A stretch of 13,116 bases of DNA from Deltaproteobacteria bacterium (GCA_019309945.1 JAFDFH010000060.1:1-13116), one strand, 5' to 3'. Positions 1-6,870 are shown, counted from the first letter of the stretch. Translations and numbers: made by a program. Notes: generated from the sequence alone by a model not told the origin.

Positions 1-6
1 GAGAAG

Positions 7-221
7 AGGATTCGAGGATTCAAGGGGTCAAGGGTTCAAGTGAATGAAAACTGCTTGATACAGATAACATAAACACTTGCGCCTTCTCTGCCCTTGCCCT
101 CTAATATTATCAAAGTATGTCTATATAAAAAGACGGTTCCAAGAGTCAGGAATTTTTCTGTATATATTTGTTTTTTTGTCGTTTTCACTCGAATCCTTGG
201 CCTCTTGAATCCTTGAACCCT
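7..221. repeat. Inverted-repeat element with GGATTCAAG-type arms
   Basis: Positions 7-44 are the reverse complement of 184-221 at 32 of 38 positions. Each arm is built from degenerate copies of a 9-11 bp unit resembling GGATTCAAG or GGGTTCAAG. The roughly 140 bp between the arms are AT-rich and show no coding signature. A minus-strand reading frame at 36-227 runs through the arms, has no ribosome binding site and resembles no family I know. A short related string (GGGTTCAGGGTTCAA) recurs near 7405, so the unit is dispersed. No target duplication is visible, partly because the left flank is only six bases long. Confidence 0.6.
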
Positions 222-405
222 GATCAATCGACCAACTCTTTGGGAGATGATTTTTATTTTTTTAGTTGGTTTTTATCTATTGTGCGGATACCTAAAGAAA
301 TATGAACGTCACAAAAAGTTTTTATAAATATTCAGGTTGGCCACAGGGACTATAGAAAAAAAACGGCTACACAGTCAAGCGTGAAAGGTTTTAACATAAT
401 AGCTT

Positions 406-413
406 CGCAATTA
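406..413. repeat. Left 8-bp target-site duplication of the 271-bp element
   Basis: CGCAATTA here is identical to 685-692, and the two copies lie directly outside the GTAAC...GTTAC ends of the element between them. This is the direct mark of a transposition event. Confidence 0.85.
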
Positions 414-684
414 GTAACTTCTCAATATGTTCCGGTAGGCCCGCTGCGCCACCCGGCAATTTTTTTCAATACGGCCAAAACTTGCAGTTAAGGGCGCCTA
501 ACAGTGACCCGCGCACGGGATCTAAAATGAGTGTGTCGCTTAGCACAAACAGGCTACAATTAACAATTTATGCTGTTCGGGTCACTGTAAGCCGCCCTAA
601 ACGGCTTCAAACAGTTGCCCGCTTTGAAAAAAATTACCGGATGACTCTGCTGGTAGGTTTAACCATAAGTTTTTGAGAAGTTAC
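414..684. mobile_element. 271-bp palindromic non-autonomous element (MITE), IS66-like ends, complete copy
   Basis: The ends are a perfect 12-bp inverted repeat, GTAACTTCTCAA (414-425) and its complement (673-684). Further arms pair inside: 453-469 with 624-640 (one mismatch in 17) and 492-511 with 578-597 (two mismatches in 20), leaving a central loop of about 66 bp. An exact 8-bp duplication (CGCAATTA) flanks it. GTAA termini and 8-bp duplications are the recognised pattern of the IS66 family, so mobilisation by an IS66-type transposase is inferred. No transposase is encoded. A frame at 482-676 inside the element mirrors the palindrome and is not credible as a gene. A second copy begins at 12941. 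Confidence 0.85.
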
Positions 685-702
685 CGCAATTAATTCTATC
701 TT
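673..702 (+). promoter_or_regulatory. Possible promoter formed by the element's right end, ahead of trmO
   Basis: TTGAGA (673-678), part of the right terminal repeat, and TATCTT (697-702) are 18 bp apart and point toward trmO, about 80 bp upstream of its start. Each box deviates from consensus at two positions or fewer at the -35 and about two at the -10. This is only a pattern match. A TTGACA at 713-718 has no acceptable -10 downstream. Confidence 0.25.
685..692. repeat. Right 8-bp target-site duplication of the 271-bp element
   Basis: CGCAATTA follows the right terminus immediately and matches 406-413 exactly. Confidence 0.85.
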
Positions 703-784
703 CTGTAAAATATTGACATTTTGTATATTTTCTGTTCTGGAAAAGGAAAATTCACTGCTGAATTGAAATGATGGGAGACCCCGT

Positions 785-1198
785 ATGTCCGATGAATTTA
801 AGATTTTCCCTGTAGGTGTTATCCGGAAAACCGACACTGCCGTCCGGATCGATATTGCCGAAAAGTACGCTGAGGCCTTACTCGGCCTGGAAGGTTTTTC
901 CCATATCGTGGTTCTTTATTGGTTCCATAAGAATGACACCCCGAAAGATAGAAAGATATTGAAAGTTCATCCCAGAGCAAATCCTAAAAACCCGTTAACC
1001 GGTGTATTTGCAACGCACTCCCCCAAAAGACCCAATCTAATCGCCATATCAATCTGTGAAATAACGAGTATCGAAGGAAATATCATTTATATTGACAGAA
1101 TTGACGCACTGGATGGCACCCCGGTTATTGACATCAAGTGTTATATCCCGAGCACCAGACCGAATACGAACATTCGGGTGCCGGACTGGATATCATAA
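785..1198 (+). CDS. trmO: tRNA (N6-threonylcarbamoyladenosine(37)-N6)-methyltransferase
   Basis: This is a TsaA/UPF0066 (TrmO) family protein of 137 residues. The family adds a methyl group from S-adenosylmethionine to t6A at position 37 of ANN-decoding tRNAs such as some tRNA-Thr, in the cytoplasm. Family signatures are visible: the N-terminal strand FPVGVIRKTD, the block around residues 62-89 (HPR...GVFATHSPKRPN), and DGTPVIDIKCYIPS at about 110-123. The E. coli enzyme is about 235 residues; this one is the short form, ending soon after the DGTPV motif and lacking the C-terminal domain. The start ATG has GGGAGA at 773-778, six bases upstream. recD2 starts 12 bp after the stop, so the two are probably co-transcribed. 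Some short family members may act on other substrates, so the exact tRNA is inferred. Confidence 0.87.
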   Translation: MSDEFKIFPVGVIRKTDTAVRIDIAEKYAEALLGLEGFSHIVVLYWFHKNDTPKDRKILKVHPRANPKNPLTGVFATHSPKRPNLIAISICEITSIEGNIIYIDRIDALDGTPVIDIKCYIPSTRPNTNIRVPDWIS

Positions 1199-1210
1199 CA
1201 GGACATCGTG

Positions 1211-3385
1211 ATGCTTTCAGACCTTGAAGGTCAGATAGAGCGAATAACCTATAGCAATCCGGAGAACGGCTTTACCATAGCCAGGGTAAAAGTGAACGGG
1301 CAGCGAGATCTGGTGACCGTTGTGGGGAATCTTATGGCGCCCATGCCGGGCGAAATCCTGAAAATGAAAGGGGAGTGGTCCAATCACCCTAAATATGGCA
1401 AACAGTTTAAGGTCGTTGACTATGCGACGGCGGTTCCGGCCTCTGTCGACGGTATCCGGAGATACCTGGGCTCCGGACTCATCAAGGGCATCGGTGTGGT
1501 CATGGCAGAACGGATCGTAAACCGATTCGACAAGGAGACCCTTGATATCATCGAAAACGACATTGAGCGACTGATTGATGTTGAAGGAATCGGTAAAAAG
1601 CGTGTCATGATGATCAAAAAGGCCTGGGACGATCAGAAAGAAATTCGTGACGTCATGCTTTTTCTTCAGACCTATGGAGTCAGCTCCGGCTACGCGACAA
1701 AGATCTTCAAACAATATGGGAACATGTCCATTGCAGTGGTGAAAACGAACCCTTACCGGCTTGCAACGGATATTGTTGGGATCGGATTTGTGATTGCCGA
1801 CAATATTGCCGAGAAGCTTGGGTTTGCAAAAGATTCCAAGTTAAGGGCCGAAGCAGGAATCCTTTATGTCCTCTACCAGCTTGCGGATGAAGGACACGTT
1901 TATTACCCCTATGAAGCGCTGGTTTCAGAGTGCCAGGAAATCCTCCAGGTTGAAAGGGCGGTCATAACGCATGCCGTCGGTGATCTCGTAATCGGTAAAC
2001 ACATTGTCATTGAGGACTTGAATGAAAGTATCGAGGATTTCAGGTTAAACCATAAGGCGGTTTACCTTGCCGGGCTTCACTTGTGTGAAATCGGTATCGC
2101 ATCAAGATTGAAAACCCTCTTAAAGGCTCTAAAATCTATCCGCAAGATCAACCCGGACAAAGCCATTGATTGGGTACAGAATCAGCTTTCGATTCGGCTT
2201 GCTGAAAAGCAGATTGAAGCCGTAAGATGCGCGCTAGAAAATAAAGTTATGGTCGTCACCGGTGGCCCTGGTACGGGCAAAACAACCATCATCAATGCAA
2301 TTTTAAAGATTTTTTCCAGGATTAAAGCAAGAATTATGCTTGCTTCGCCCACCGGGCGCGCTGCTAAAAGAATGGGGGAGTTAACCGGTCATGAGGCGCG
2401 AACGATACACCGTCTCCTTGAATACAGCCTTCAGAAAGGTGGGTTCCAGAAAAACAGTGATAATCCTTTAACGTGTGACGTGCTGATCATCGATGAAACC
2501 TCGATGGTCGACACCGTTCTCATGCACCACCTTTTAAAAGCCCTCCCTTTCCATACCACTCTAATAGTAGTTGGTGATATCCACCAGCTTCCTTCCGTGG
2601 GTCCGGGAAATGTCCTGAGTGATATTATCGCCTCCAAGGCGGTTCCCGTGGTAGAGCTTAACGAAATCTTCCGCCAGGCAAAGGAAAGCCGTATTATTGT
2701 CAATGCTCATAAGATCAATAATGGTATTATTCCATCTTTCAAAGGATCTGAACCTGAAAGCGACTGTTTTTTTATCGAACAGGAAGACCCGGAAAAAGTA
2801 CTTGAGATTATCATAGAGCTTGTAATGGATCGGATACCCCGTCGTTTTGGCTATGATCCTTTTGACGACATTCAGGTTTTGACTCCCATGCATAAGGGGG
2901 TGGCGGGAGCTTCAAACCTGAACGCTGAATTGCAAAAGGCCCTCAATCCGGGCGAAGGGGGTGTGCATCGAAGCAGCATAAGTTTCAGAGTCAACGATAA
3001 GGTCATGCAGGTTAAAAACAATTATGACAAGGACGTGTACAACGGTGATATTGGGAGAATTAAAACGGTTGACCTGGATAACCAGGAGGTCATTATCTCC
3101 TTTGATGGCCGGAAGGTTGTCTACGATTATACCGATCTGGATGAAATTGTCCTGGCCTATGCGGTTTCCGTTCACAAGTCACAAGGGTCTGAGTACCCGG
3201 CCGTGGTGATCCCGATTCATACCCAGCATTTTATTCTCCTTCAGCGCAATCTTATTTACACCGCGGTGACACGGGGACGAGAGCTCGTGGTGATGGTAGG
3301 GACCAAAAAAGCCCTGGCCATCGCCGTTAAAAACGACAAAACCAAAAAACGCTTTACTTATCTACAACACCGGTTGAAGCCGTAA
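1211..3385 (+). CDS. recD2: ATP-dependent 5'-3' DNA helicase, RecD2/YrrC type
   Basis: This is a full-length RecD2 superfamily 1B helicase of 724 residues from the ATG at 1211. RecD2 acts alone in DNA repair and replication-fork maintenance, without RecBC. Visible in order: an N-terminal OB-like region (SDLEGQIERITYSNPENGFT), tandem helix-hairpin-helix segments (about 95-200, with GLIKGIG and GIGKKRV), Walker A GGPGTGKTT (351-359), Walker B VLIIDETSMVD (about 424-434), and the C-terminal helicase block with AYAVSVHKSQGSEYP (about 649-663) and YTAVTRGRE. GTG at 1208 is also in frame. I prefer ATG 1211 because AGGA at 1200-1203 is then seven bases away, and because relatives begin close to SDLEG. 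It follows trmO with a 12-bp gap. No motif is missing. RecA-core helicases of conjugation (TraA) share the C-terminal half but not this N-terminus. Confidence 0.93.
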   Translation: MLSDLEGQIERITYSNPENGFTIARVKVNGQRDLVTVVGNLMAPMPGEILKMKGEWSNHPKYGKQFKVVDYATAVPASVDGIRRYLGSGLIKGIGVVMAERIVNRFDKETLDIIENDIERLIDVEGIGKKRVMMIKKAWDDQKEIRDVMLFLQTYGVSSGYATKIFKQYGNMSIAVVKTNPYRLATDIVGIGFVIADNIAEKLGFAKDSKLRAEAGILYVLYQLADEGHVYYPYEALVSECQEILQVERAVITHAVGDLVIGKHIVIEDLNESIEDFRLNHKAVYLAGLHLCEIGIASRLKTLLKALKSIRKINPDKAIDWVQNQLSIRLAEKQIEAVRCALENKVMVVTGGPGTGKTTIINAILKIFSRIKARIMLASPTGRAAKRMGELTGHEARTIHRLLEYSLQKGGFQKNSDNPLTCDVLIIDETSMVDTVLMHHLLKALPFHTTLIVVGDIHQLPSVGPGNVLSDIIASKAVPVVELNEIFRQAKESRIIVNAHKINNGIIPSFKGSEPESDCFFIEQEDPEKVLEIIIELVMDRIPRRFGYDPFDDIQVLTPMHKGVAGASNLNAELQKALNPGEGGVHRSSISFRVNDKVMQVKNNYDKDVYNGDIGRIKTVDLDNQEVIISFDGRKVVYDYTDLDEIVLAYAVSVHKSQGSEYPAVVIPIHTQHFILLQRNLIYTAVTRGRELVVMVGTKKALAIAVKNDKTKKRFTYLQHRLKP

Positions 3386-3464
3386 AAATGCGGTAACCGT
3401 TCACAGAACGTTGAAATTTGAAAATAGAAATTGGGAATTTGGCCGTTATTCAATATTTTGATGA

Positions 3465-3580
3465 ACTCGTAAAAAGTCCGATTTAGACGGTTTTGTAAAA
3501 AGTTCAAATTTAAGGCGTGCAAATTTTGTAATCATGAGGCGTACTTATCGTACGTTGAATGATTGCAAAATTTTACGAGT
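3465..3580. repeat. 116-bp hairpin element with ACTCGTAAAA ends
   Basis: ACTCGTAAAA (3465-3474) matches the reverse complement of TTTTACGAGT (3571-3580) exactly. Inside, 3520-3544 and 3550-3574 form a long imperfect hairpin around TTATC, with AAATTTT blocks at the base and CGTAC/GTACG at the tip. The architecture resembles the elements at 6075 and 7059. It fills most of the gap after recD2 and ends about 12 bp before the ribosome binding site of the next gene, so it may also affect transcript ends or stability. No clear target duplication is seen. Confidence 0.6.
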
Positions 3581-3603
3581 GATATTTAACAAAGGAGCAT
3601 ATC

Positions 3604-4398
3604 ATGTCCATTATCGCGATCTCCAGGGGTAGTTATCGCCGGGGGAAAGTAGTGGCGGAAAAGGTGGCCCAAAAACTTGGTTATACTTGTATCGATCGAG
3701 ATTTGCTCATTGATGAGATGGATGAGTTTCATCTACCTGAAATCAAGCTTGTTCGAAATATCCTTGATGCCACTTCGGTTCTGAATAGATTTCCCCATGG
3801 AAAAGAAAGGTATGTCGCATCCATTCGCGCGGCTGTACTCAAACACTGCCAAAAAGACAAGATTGTTTATCACGGACTGGCCGGTCATTTTTTTGTTAAA
3901 GATGTTTCCCACGCATTTAAAGTAAGAATCGTTGCTGACCTTGAAATGCGTATAAAAGAAGAGATGGAGCGAGAGAAAATTTCCGCTCAGGAAGCCCGCT
4001 ATATCCTGAAAAAAGATGATGATGAACGCCGTAAATGGGGTCTCTTTCTTTATGGCATTGATATCTGGGATTCGAACATTTACGATATGGTTATCAATAT
4101 CGGCACGTTGACCGTGGATAATGCGGTGGACATTATCATCAATACGATACGGTTTTCCTGTTTTCAGCCCAAACCCGAATCTCAACAGATAATCAACGAT
4201 TTAGCCCTAACTACCCAAGCCCAGGTAGCGCTTTTTGAATACCCGAACGCAAGGGTAAGTGCCAGGGACGGAAAGGTTTCTGTAAGTCTAAAGGCTCCAC
4301 TTGATCAGCAAGAAACCATCACTGCGAATCTTGAAAATATCATTAAAAAAATAGACGGGGCAACCGATGTCGATATCTGTTTAGAACCCTATTTTTAA
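3604..4398 (+). CDS. Cytidylate-kinase-like protein with C-terminal BON-like domain
   Basis: This 264-residue protein resembles the cytidylate-kinase-like family (Cytidylate_kin2 type): an N-terminal strand and loop IAISRGSYRRGKVVAEKVA, then GYTCIDRDLL, a core strand YHGLAGHFF (about 88-96), and a lid-like region KKDDDERRKWGLFLYGID. The loop GSYRRGKV (9-16) fits a P-loop spacing but has Val where Ser or Thr normally follows Lys, so ordinary NMP kinase chemistry is uncertain. Residues about 190-264 (VSARDGKVSVSL, then a helix, then ATDVDICL) look like a BON-type alpha/beta fold. The start ATG has AGGAG at 3593-3597. It appears to be transcribed alone, after a hairpin repeat. Substrate and pathway are unknown; a nucleotide-sensing or signalling role is possible but not shown. 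Confidence 0.7.
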   Translation: MSIIAISRGSYRRGKVVAEKVAQKLGYTCIDRDLLIDEMDEFHLPEIKLVRNILDATSVLNRFPHGKERYVASIRAAVLKHCQKDKIVYHGLAGHFFVKDVSHAFKVRIVADLEMRIKEEMEREKISAQEARYILKKDDDERRKWGLFLYGIDIWDSNIYDMVINIGTLTVDNAVDIIINTIRFSCFQPKPESQQIINDLALTTQAQVALFEYPNARVSARDGKVSVSLKAPLDQQETITANLENIIKKIDGATDVDICLEPYF

Positions 4399-4521
4399 GG
4401 TTTTTGTGTTATTGCAGTTATCGATCGATCCACCATTTCTATCATATTCATAAAATATCCCATCCATAAAAGCCAGTCAAAAAGAAAAACAAAAACCCTA
4501 TAGGCGTGCCTCAATTGGAAC

Positions 4522-4550
4522 GGAGGGATAACGCAATGGTAGTTTGGTAG
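4522..4550 (+). other. Strong ribosome binding site with orphan 4-codon frame before the antiporter
   Basis: GGAGGG (4522-4527) sits eight bases before an ATG at 4536, the best initiation signal in the region. That ATG reads M-V-V-W and stops at 4548-4550, in a different frame from the antiporter. It may be a tiny leader allowing re-initiation, a chance feature, or a sign of a small indel. Confidence 0.4.
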
Positions 4551-4570
4551 ACCTTCCGGGACGTAATATT

Positions 4571-5827
4571 ATGACGCTTTTTAACATCATTGCCGTGCTG
4601 GTAACGCTTTCAGCGATATTCAGCTACATCAACTACCGCTATATCCGTTTGCCGGGAACCATTGGTCTGATGCTCATTGCGCTGTTGGTGTCGCTGGGCC
4701 TGATTGCGATGGGGCCACTCGGGTTCGGGTTTGAAGAGAAAGCGCGTTTACTCCTTCGCAGTATCGACTTTGACGAAACATTGTTACATGGTATGTTGAG
4801 CTTTCTACTTTTTGCCGGAGCGCTTCATATCAACCTGGAAGATCTGTCACAGCAAAAATGGATCATCACAAGTCTTGCCACTCTCAGTGTCATTGGATCT
4901 ACTTTTCTGGTGGGTATTTTAAGTTGGTGGGTTTTTATAATGCTTGGCCTGGGACTACCGATGATGTATTGTTTTTTGTTCGGTGCGCTGATTTCGCCCA
5001 CAGATCCTATCGCCGTGCTGAGTATTCTCAAAGGTATGCGGGTACCCAAAAGTCTGGAAACTAAGATTTCCGGGGAATCGCTTTTCAATGACGGCGTGGC
5101 TGTGGTGATATTCCTGATATTGTTGGATATTGTTACGAAAGGACATGCGATTACACCAGAAGCAATTGTTTTTCTGTTTGCGAGAGAAGCATTGGGGGGG
5201 ATTGTCTTTGGTCTTGCCATTGGTCTGCTGGCCTATTGGATGCTAAAAAGGGTCGATAATTACCAGGTTGAGGTTTTGATCACACTGGGGCTCGTGACAG
5301 GGGGGTACGCATTGGCTGACACACTGCATATCTCAGGTCCGATTTCAATTGTGGTTGCGGGCCTTCTTATCGGGAACCATGGACGGTTGTTTGCCATGTC
5401 AGAAAAGACGCGCACAAATCTGGATATGTTCTGGGAACTGGTGGATGTGATTCTAAACGCTGTGCTCTTTGTGTTGATCGGTCTTGAAGTACTGGTACTC
5501 ACCTTCACAAGAGAATATCTGACGGCCGCTATTCTGGTAATTCCCATTGTAATGCTGGTGCGCTTTATCAGCGTAGGTATACCCGTAACGCTGTTGCGCT
5601 TTTTCCGGAGCTTTAGTCCCCACGTGGTAAAAATTCTGACATGGAGCGGTTTACGCGGAGGTATCTCAATTGCCCTGGCGCTCTCTCTGCCGGCTAGTCC
5701 CCACCGAGATGTGATTCTTGTGGTCACTTATGGGGTGGTCGTATTTTCCATTCTGGTGCAGGGTCTTACAATCCGAAAGGTGGTGCGAGCCTTGCATTCT
5801 TTATCAAATTCATCCACGCGAGTCTGA
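4571..5827 (+). CDS. Sodium/proton antiporter, CPA1 (NhaP-like) family
   Basis: This is a polytopic inner-membrane protein of about 418 residues with roughly 12 hydrophobic segments, typical in length for bacterial CPA1 exchangers that swap Na+ (or K+) for H+ in pH and salt homeostasis. Diagnostic motifs are ISPTDPIAV (residues about 141-149) and GESLFNDGVAVVIF (168-181) with the Asn-Asp pair N173-D174; ND is the signature of electroneutral CPA1 members. The C-terminal TWSGLRGGISIALALSLP motif is also present. I chose ATG 4571 because MTLFNI followed by a hydrophobic helix is where relatives start. A TTG at 4544 would add nine residues, and neither start has a well-spaced Shine-Dalgarno. The protein has no long cytosolic C-terminal domain, so ligand gating is not evident. 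No partner gene is nearby; it appears monocistronic. Confidence 0.9.
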   Translation: MTLFNIIAVLVTLSAIFSYINYRYIRLPGTIGLMLIALLVSLGLIAMGPLGFGFEEKARLLLRSIDFDETLLHGMLSFLLFAGALHINLEDLSQQKWIITSLATLSVIGSTFLVGILSWWVFIMLGLGLPMMYCFLFGALISPTDPIAVLSILKGMRVPKSLETKISGESLFNDGVAVVIFLILLDIVTKGHAITPEAIVFLFAREALGGIVFGLAIGLLAYWMLKRVDNYQVEVLITLGLVTGGYALADTLHISGPISIVVAGLLIGNHGRLFAMSEKTRTNLDMFWELVDVILNAVLFVLIGLEVLVLTFTREYLTAAILVIPIVMLVRFISVGIPVTLLRFFRSFSPHVVKILTWSGLRGGISIALALSLPASPHRDVILVVTYGVVVFSILVQGLTIRKVVRALHSLSNSSTRV

Positions 5828-5900
5828 ATATTTGAAGAAAATTCCGATAAATTCATGATTAACCGTGAACCGTGAGCCCCAGACCAGACAATCTGATTAG

Positions 5901-6000
5901 TTAGTGCCTAAACGCAAACTGCTATTTTCCCCAATTTCAACGTAAGACTCAGGTTTAAATCCTCAAAATACGCTAATGTATTCGTGCCTGCCCCGTAGGT
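5901..6000. repeat. Partial copy of the AAAATTTT-core element family (copy A)
   Basis: From TTAGTGCC at 5901 the sequence runs colinearly with the reverse complement of the element at 6075-6219: TTAGTGCC, an AAAC block, CCC-AT, CGTAA-CTCA, TTTAAATCCTC, AATA, then TGCCTG near 5990. No matching right terminus is found, so the copy looks truncated or decayed. Part of the 698-bp gene-free stretch 5828-6525. Confidence 0.45.
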
Positions 6001-6023
6001 CCGGAAGATCGTACTGGGGCGGT

Positions 6024-6044
6024 TAATCCGCCTCAGGCGGATTA
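6024..6044. repeat. Perfect short hairpin TAATCCGCC / GGCGGATTA
   Basis: A nine-base stem (6024-6032 with 6036-6044) closes on a three-base loop. No T-run follows on either strand, so it is more likely part of a dispersed repeat than an intrinsic terminator. Confidence 0.5.
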
Positions 6045-6074
6045 CCTTCCAGAAACAGACCATCCCTTTCTAAA

Positions 6075-6219
6075 TAGTGTCCGTCCAGAAACGAGGATTT
6101 TTGTTCTAGATCAAGGCCTACGAAAAATTTTACCGCAGGCATATAGTTGATATTCCGAGGATAAAATTTTGAGCATAACGCAGAGATCGGGCAAAAAGAC
6201 CGTTTCTGGATGGGCACTA
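6075..6219. repeat. 145-bp AAAATTTT-core element with TAGTGYCC ends (copy B)
   Basis: The ends are near-perfect 19-bp inverted repeats, TAGTGTCCGTCCAGAAACG (6075-6093) against 6201-6219, with two mismatches. The core carries AAAATTTT near 6124-6131 and 6162-6169, separated by GCAGGCATA...GATATTCCG, and then ACGCAGAGATCGGGCAAAA. The same core, with quite different ends, occurs at 7059-7200. No convincing target duplication. The frame at 6023-6217 is a product of the repeat. Confidence 0.7.
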
Positions 6220-6225
6220 AATATG

Positions 6226-6233
6226 AATTATCC
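6226..6233. repeat. Left 8-bp target-site duplication of the 172-bp element
   Basis: AATTATCC is identical to 6406-6413 and directly abuts the GTAACTACT end. Confidence 0.85.
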
Positions 6234-6405
6234 GTAACTACTAACGTAGTCAGGCTGAAGCTGTTTAGACTGAAGGCTGAAAGGGTCAGAAAAGCACGAT
6301 TGCCGTACTTTGGCGGAAATTTCTGATTCTTGCATCAAACATGGCTTTAAAATGCGCTTTTTCCTAATAGTCTTCAGCCTTCAGCCTATCCACCTGAGTA
6401 GTTAC
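6234..6405. mobile_element. 172-bp non-autonomous element (MITE) with GTAACTACT ends
   Basis: The termini GTAACTACT (6234-6242) and AGTAGTTAC (6397-6405) are perfect inverted repeats. A second inner block of GGCTGAAG-type repeats follows on the left (about 6252-6290) and is inverted on the right (about 6369-6388). An exact 8-bp duplication, AATTATCC, flanks the unit. GTAA ends plus an 8-bp duplication again match IS66-family rules. The interior is unrelated to the 271-bp element, so this is a separate family. It lies 60 bp upstream of the arsR promoter and encodes nothing. Confidence 0.82.
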
Positions 6406-6413
6406 AATTATCC
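6406..6413. repeat. Right 8-bp target-site duplication of the 172-bp element
   Basis: AATTATCC follows the right terminus immediately and matches 6226-6233 exactly. Confidence 0.85.
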
Positions 6414-6464
6414 AAACATTAACAAACCAGCAATGCTACCATCATGATCGGTCTTAAAAAACGC

Positions 6465-6493
6465 TTGACAGTTTAAAAAGAAAGCACTATATT
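6465..6493 (+). promoter_or_regulatory. Sigma70-type promoter of arsR
   Basis: TTGACA (6465-6470) and TATATT (6488-6493) are separated by exactly 17 bp, with the arsR start codon 32 bp downstream. This is the best housekeeping promoter in the window. Confidence 0.75.
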
Positions 6494-6503
6494 ACTATTT
6501 AAC

Positions 6504-6511
6504 GATATATC
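6504..6511. promoter_or_regulatory. Candidate ArsR operator palindrome
   Basis: GATATATC is a perfect 8-bp palindrome in AT-rich sequence at the expected transcription start, between the -10 box and the arsR ribosome binding site. ArsR-family repressors commonly bind AT-rich dyads overlapping their own promoter, so autoregulation is inferred. Confidence 0.4.
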
Positions 6512-6525
6512 AAAAGGGGTAGGGG

Positions 6526-6870
6526 ATGAAAAATTTTGTCAAAGTCATGAAGGCGCTGTCCGACCCAAATCGTGTCAAAATCATAAAGGTGCTCCAGCAC
6601 AGGACGATGTGTGTATGTGAATTGCAGTACGCTTTGGGCGTTGCCCAGCCAACCGTATCCAAGCATCTGAAAATACTTGAAGAGGCTGGACTGGTTTCCC
6701 ACCGTAAAGACGGGCTGTGGGTCGACTACTACCTGGCAGAAGGCAAGAGCAGCCCCTATGCGGCTTGCCTTTTGGGGAATCTTAAACATTGGCTGGAAGA
6801 TGACCCCAGGCTTAAAGATTTAGTTGAAAAATTGCCGTCAATTCACCGCGAGGATGTGTGCAGGCAATAA
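6526..6870 (+). CDS. arsR: ArsR-family metalloid-responsive transcriptional repressor
   Basis: This 114-residue winged-helix repressor has the ArsR/SmtB architecture: KALSDPNRVKIIKVL, then MCVCELQYALGVAQPTVSKHLKIL (recognition helix about 40-51), then the wing GLVSHRKDGLWVDYYL. C29-V-C31-E-L matches the arsenite site of E. coli ArsR (CVCDL), in which trivalent As or Sb binding releases DNA. The third cysteine of the E. coli site is absent at the equivalent position, but C81 and C112 are present and could contribute. GGGG (6516-6519) serves as ribosome binding site. The arsP-like permease lies 605 bp downstream on the same strand, the usual partner, though the gap suggests a separate transcript. 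Response to As(III) is inferred from the CVC motif; Sb(III) or methylated arsenicals are possible alternatives. Confidence 0.87.
   Translation: MKNFVKVMKALSDPNRVKIIKVLQHRTMCVCELQYALGVAQPTVSKHLKILEEAGLVSHRKDGLWVDYYLAEGKSSPYAACLLGNLKHWLEDDPRLKDLVEKLPSIHREDVCRQ

Noticed and set aside
36..227. A 63-residue minus-strand frame
   Set aside because: It runs through both arms of the inverted repeat 7-221 and has no initiation signal.
482..676. A 64-residue plus-strand frame
   Set aside because: It lies wholly within the palindromic element, lacks a ribosome binding site, and its translation has no family resemblance.
4397..4499. Inverted AGGTTTTTGT / ACAAAAACCC pair between the kinase-like gene and the antiporter
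   Set aside because: Only about ten low-complexity bases match, there is no duplication, and the interior shows no relation to the other elements.
6024..6044. Hairpin as intrinsic terminator of the antiporter gene
   Set aside because: It is about 200 bp beyond the stop codon and is not followed by a T-run on either strand.
6250..6388. GGCTGAAG repeats as a possible CRISPR or tandem array
   Set aside because: The units are short, degenerate, arranged as inverted blocks inside the 172-bp element, and lack regular spacers.
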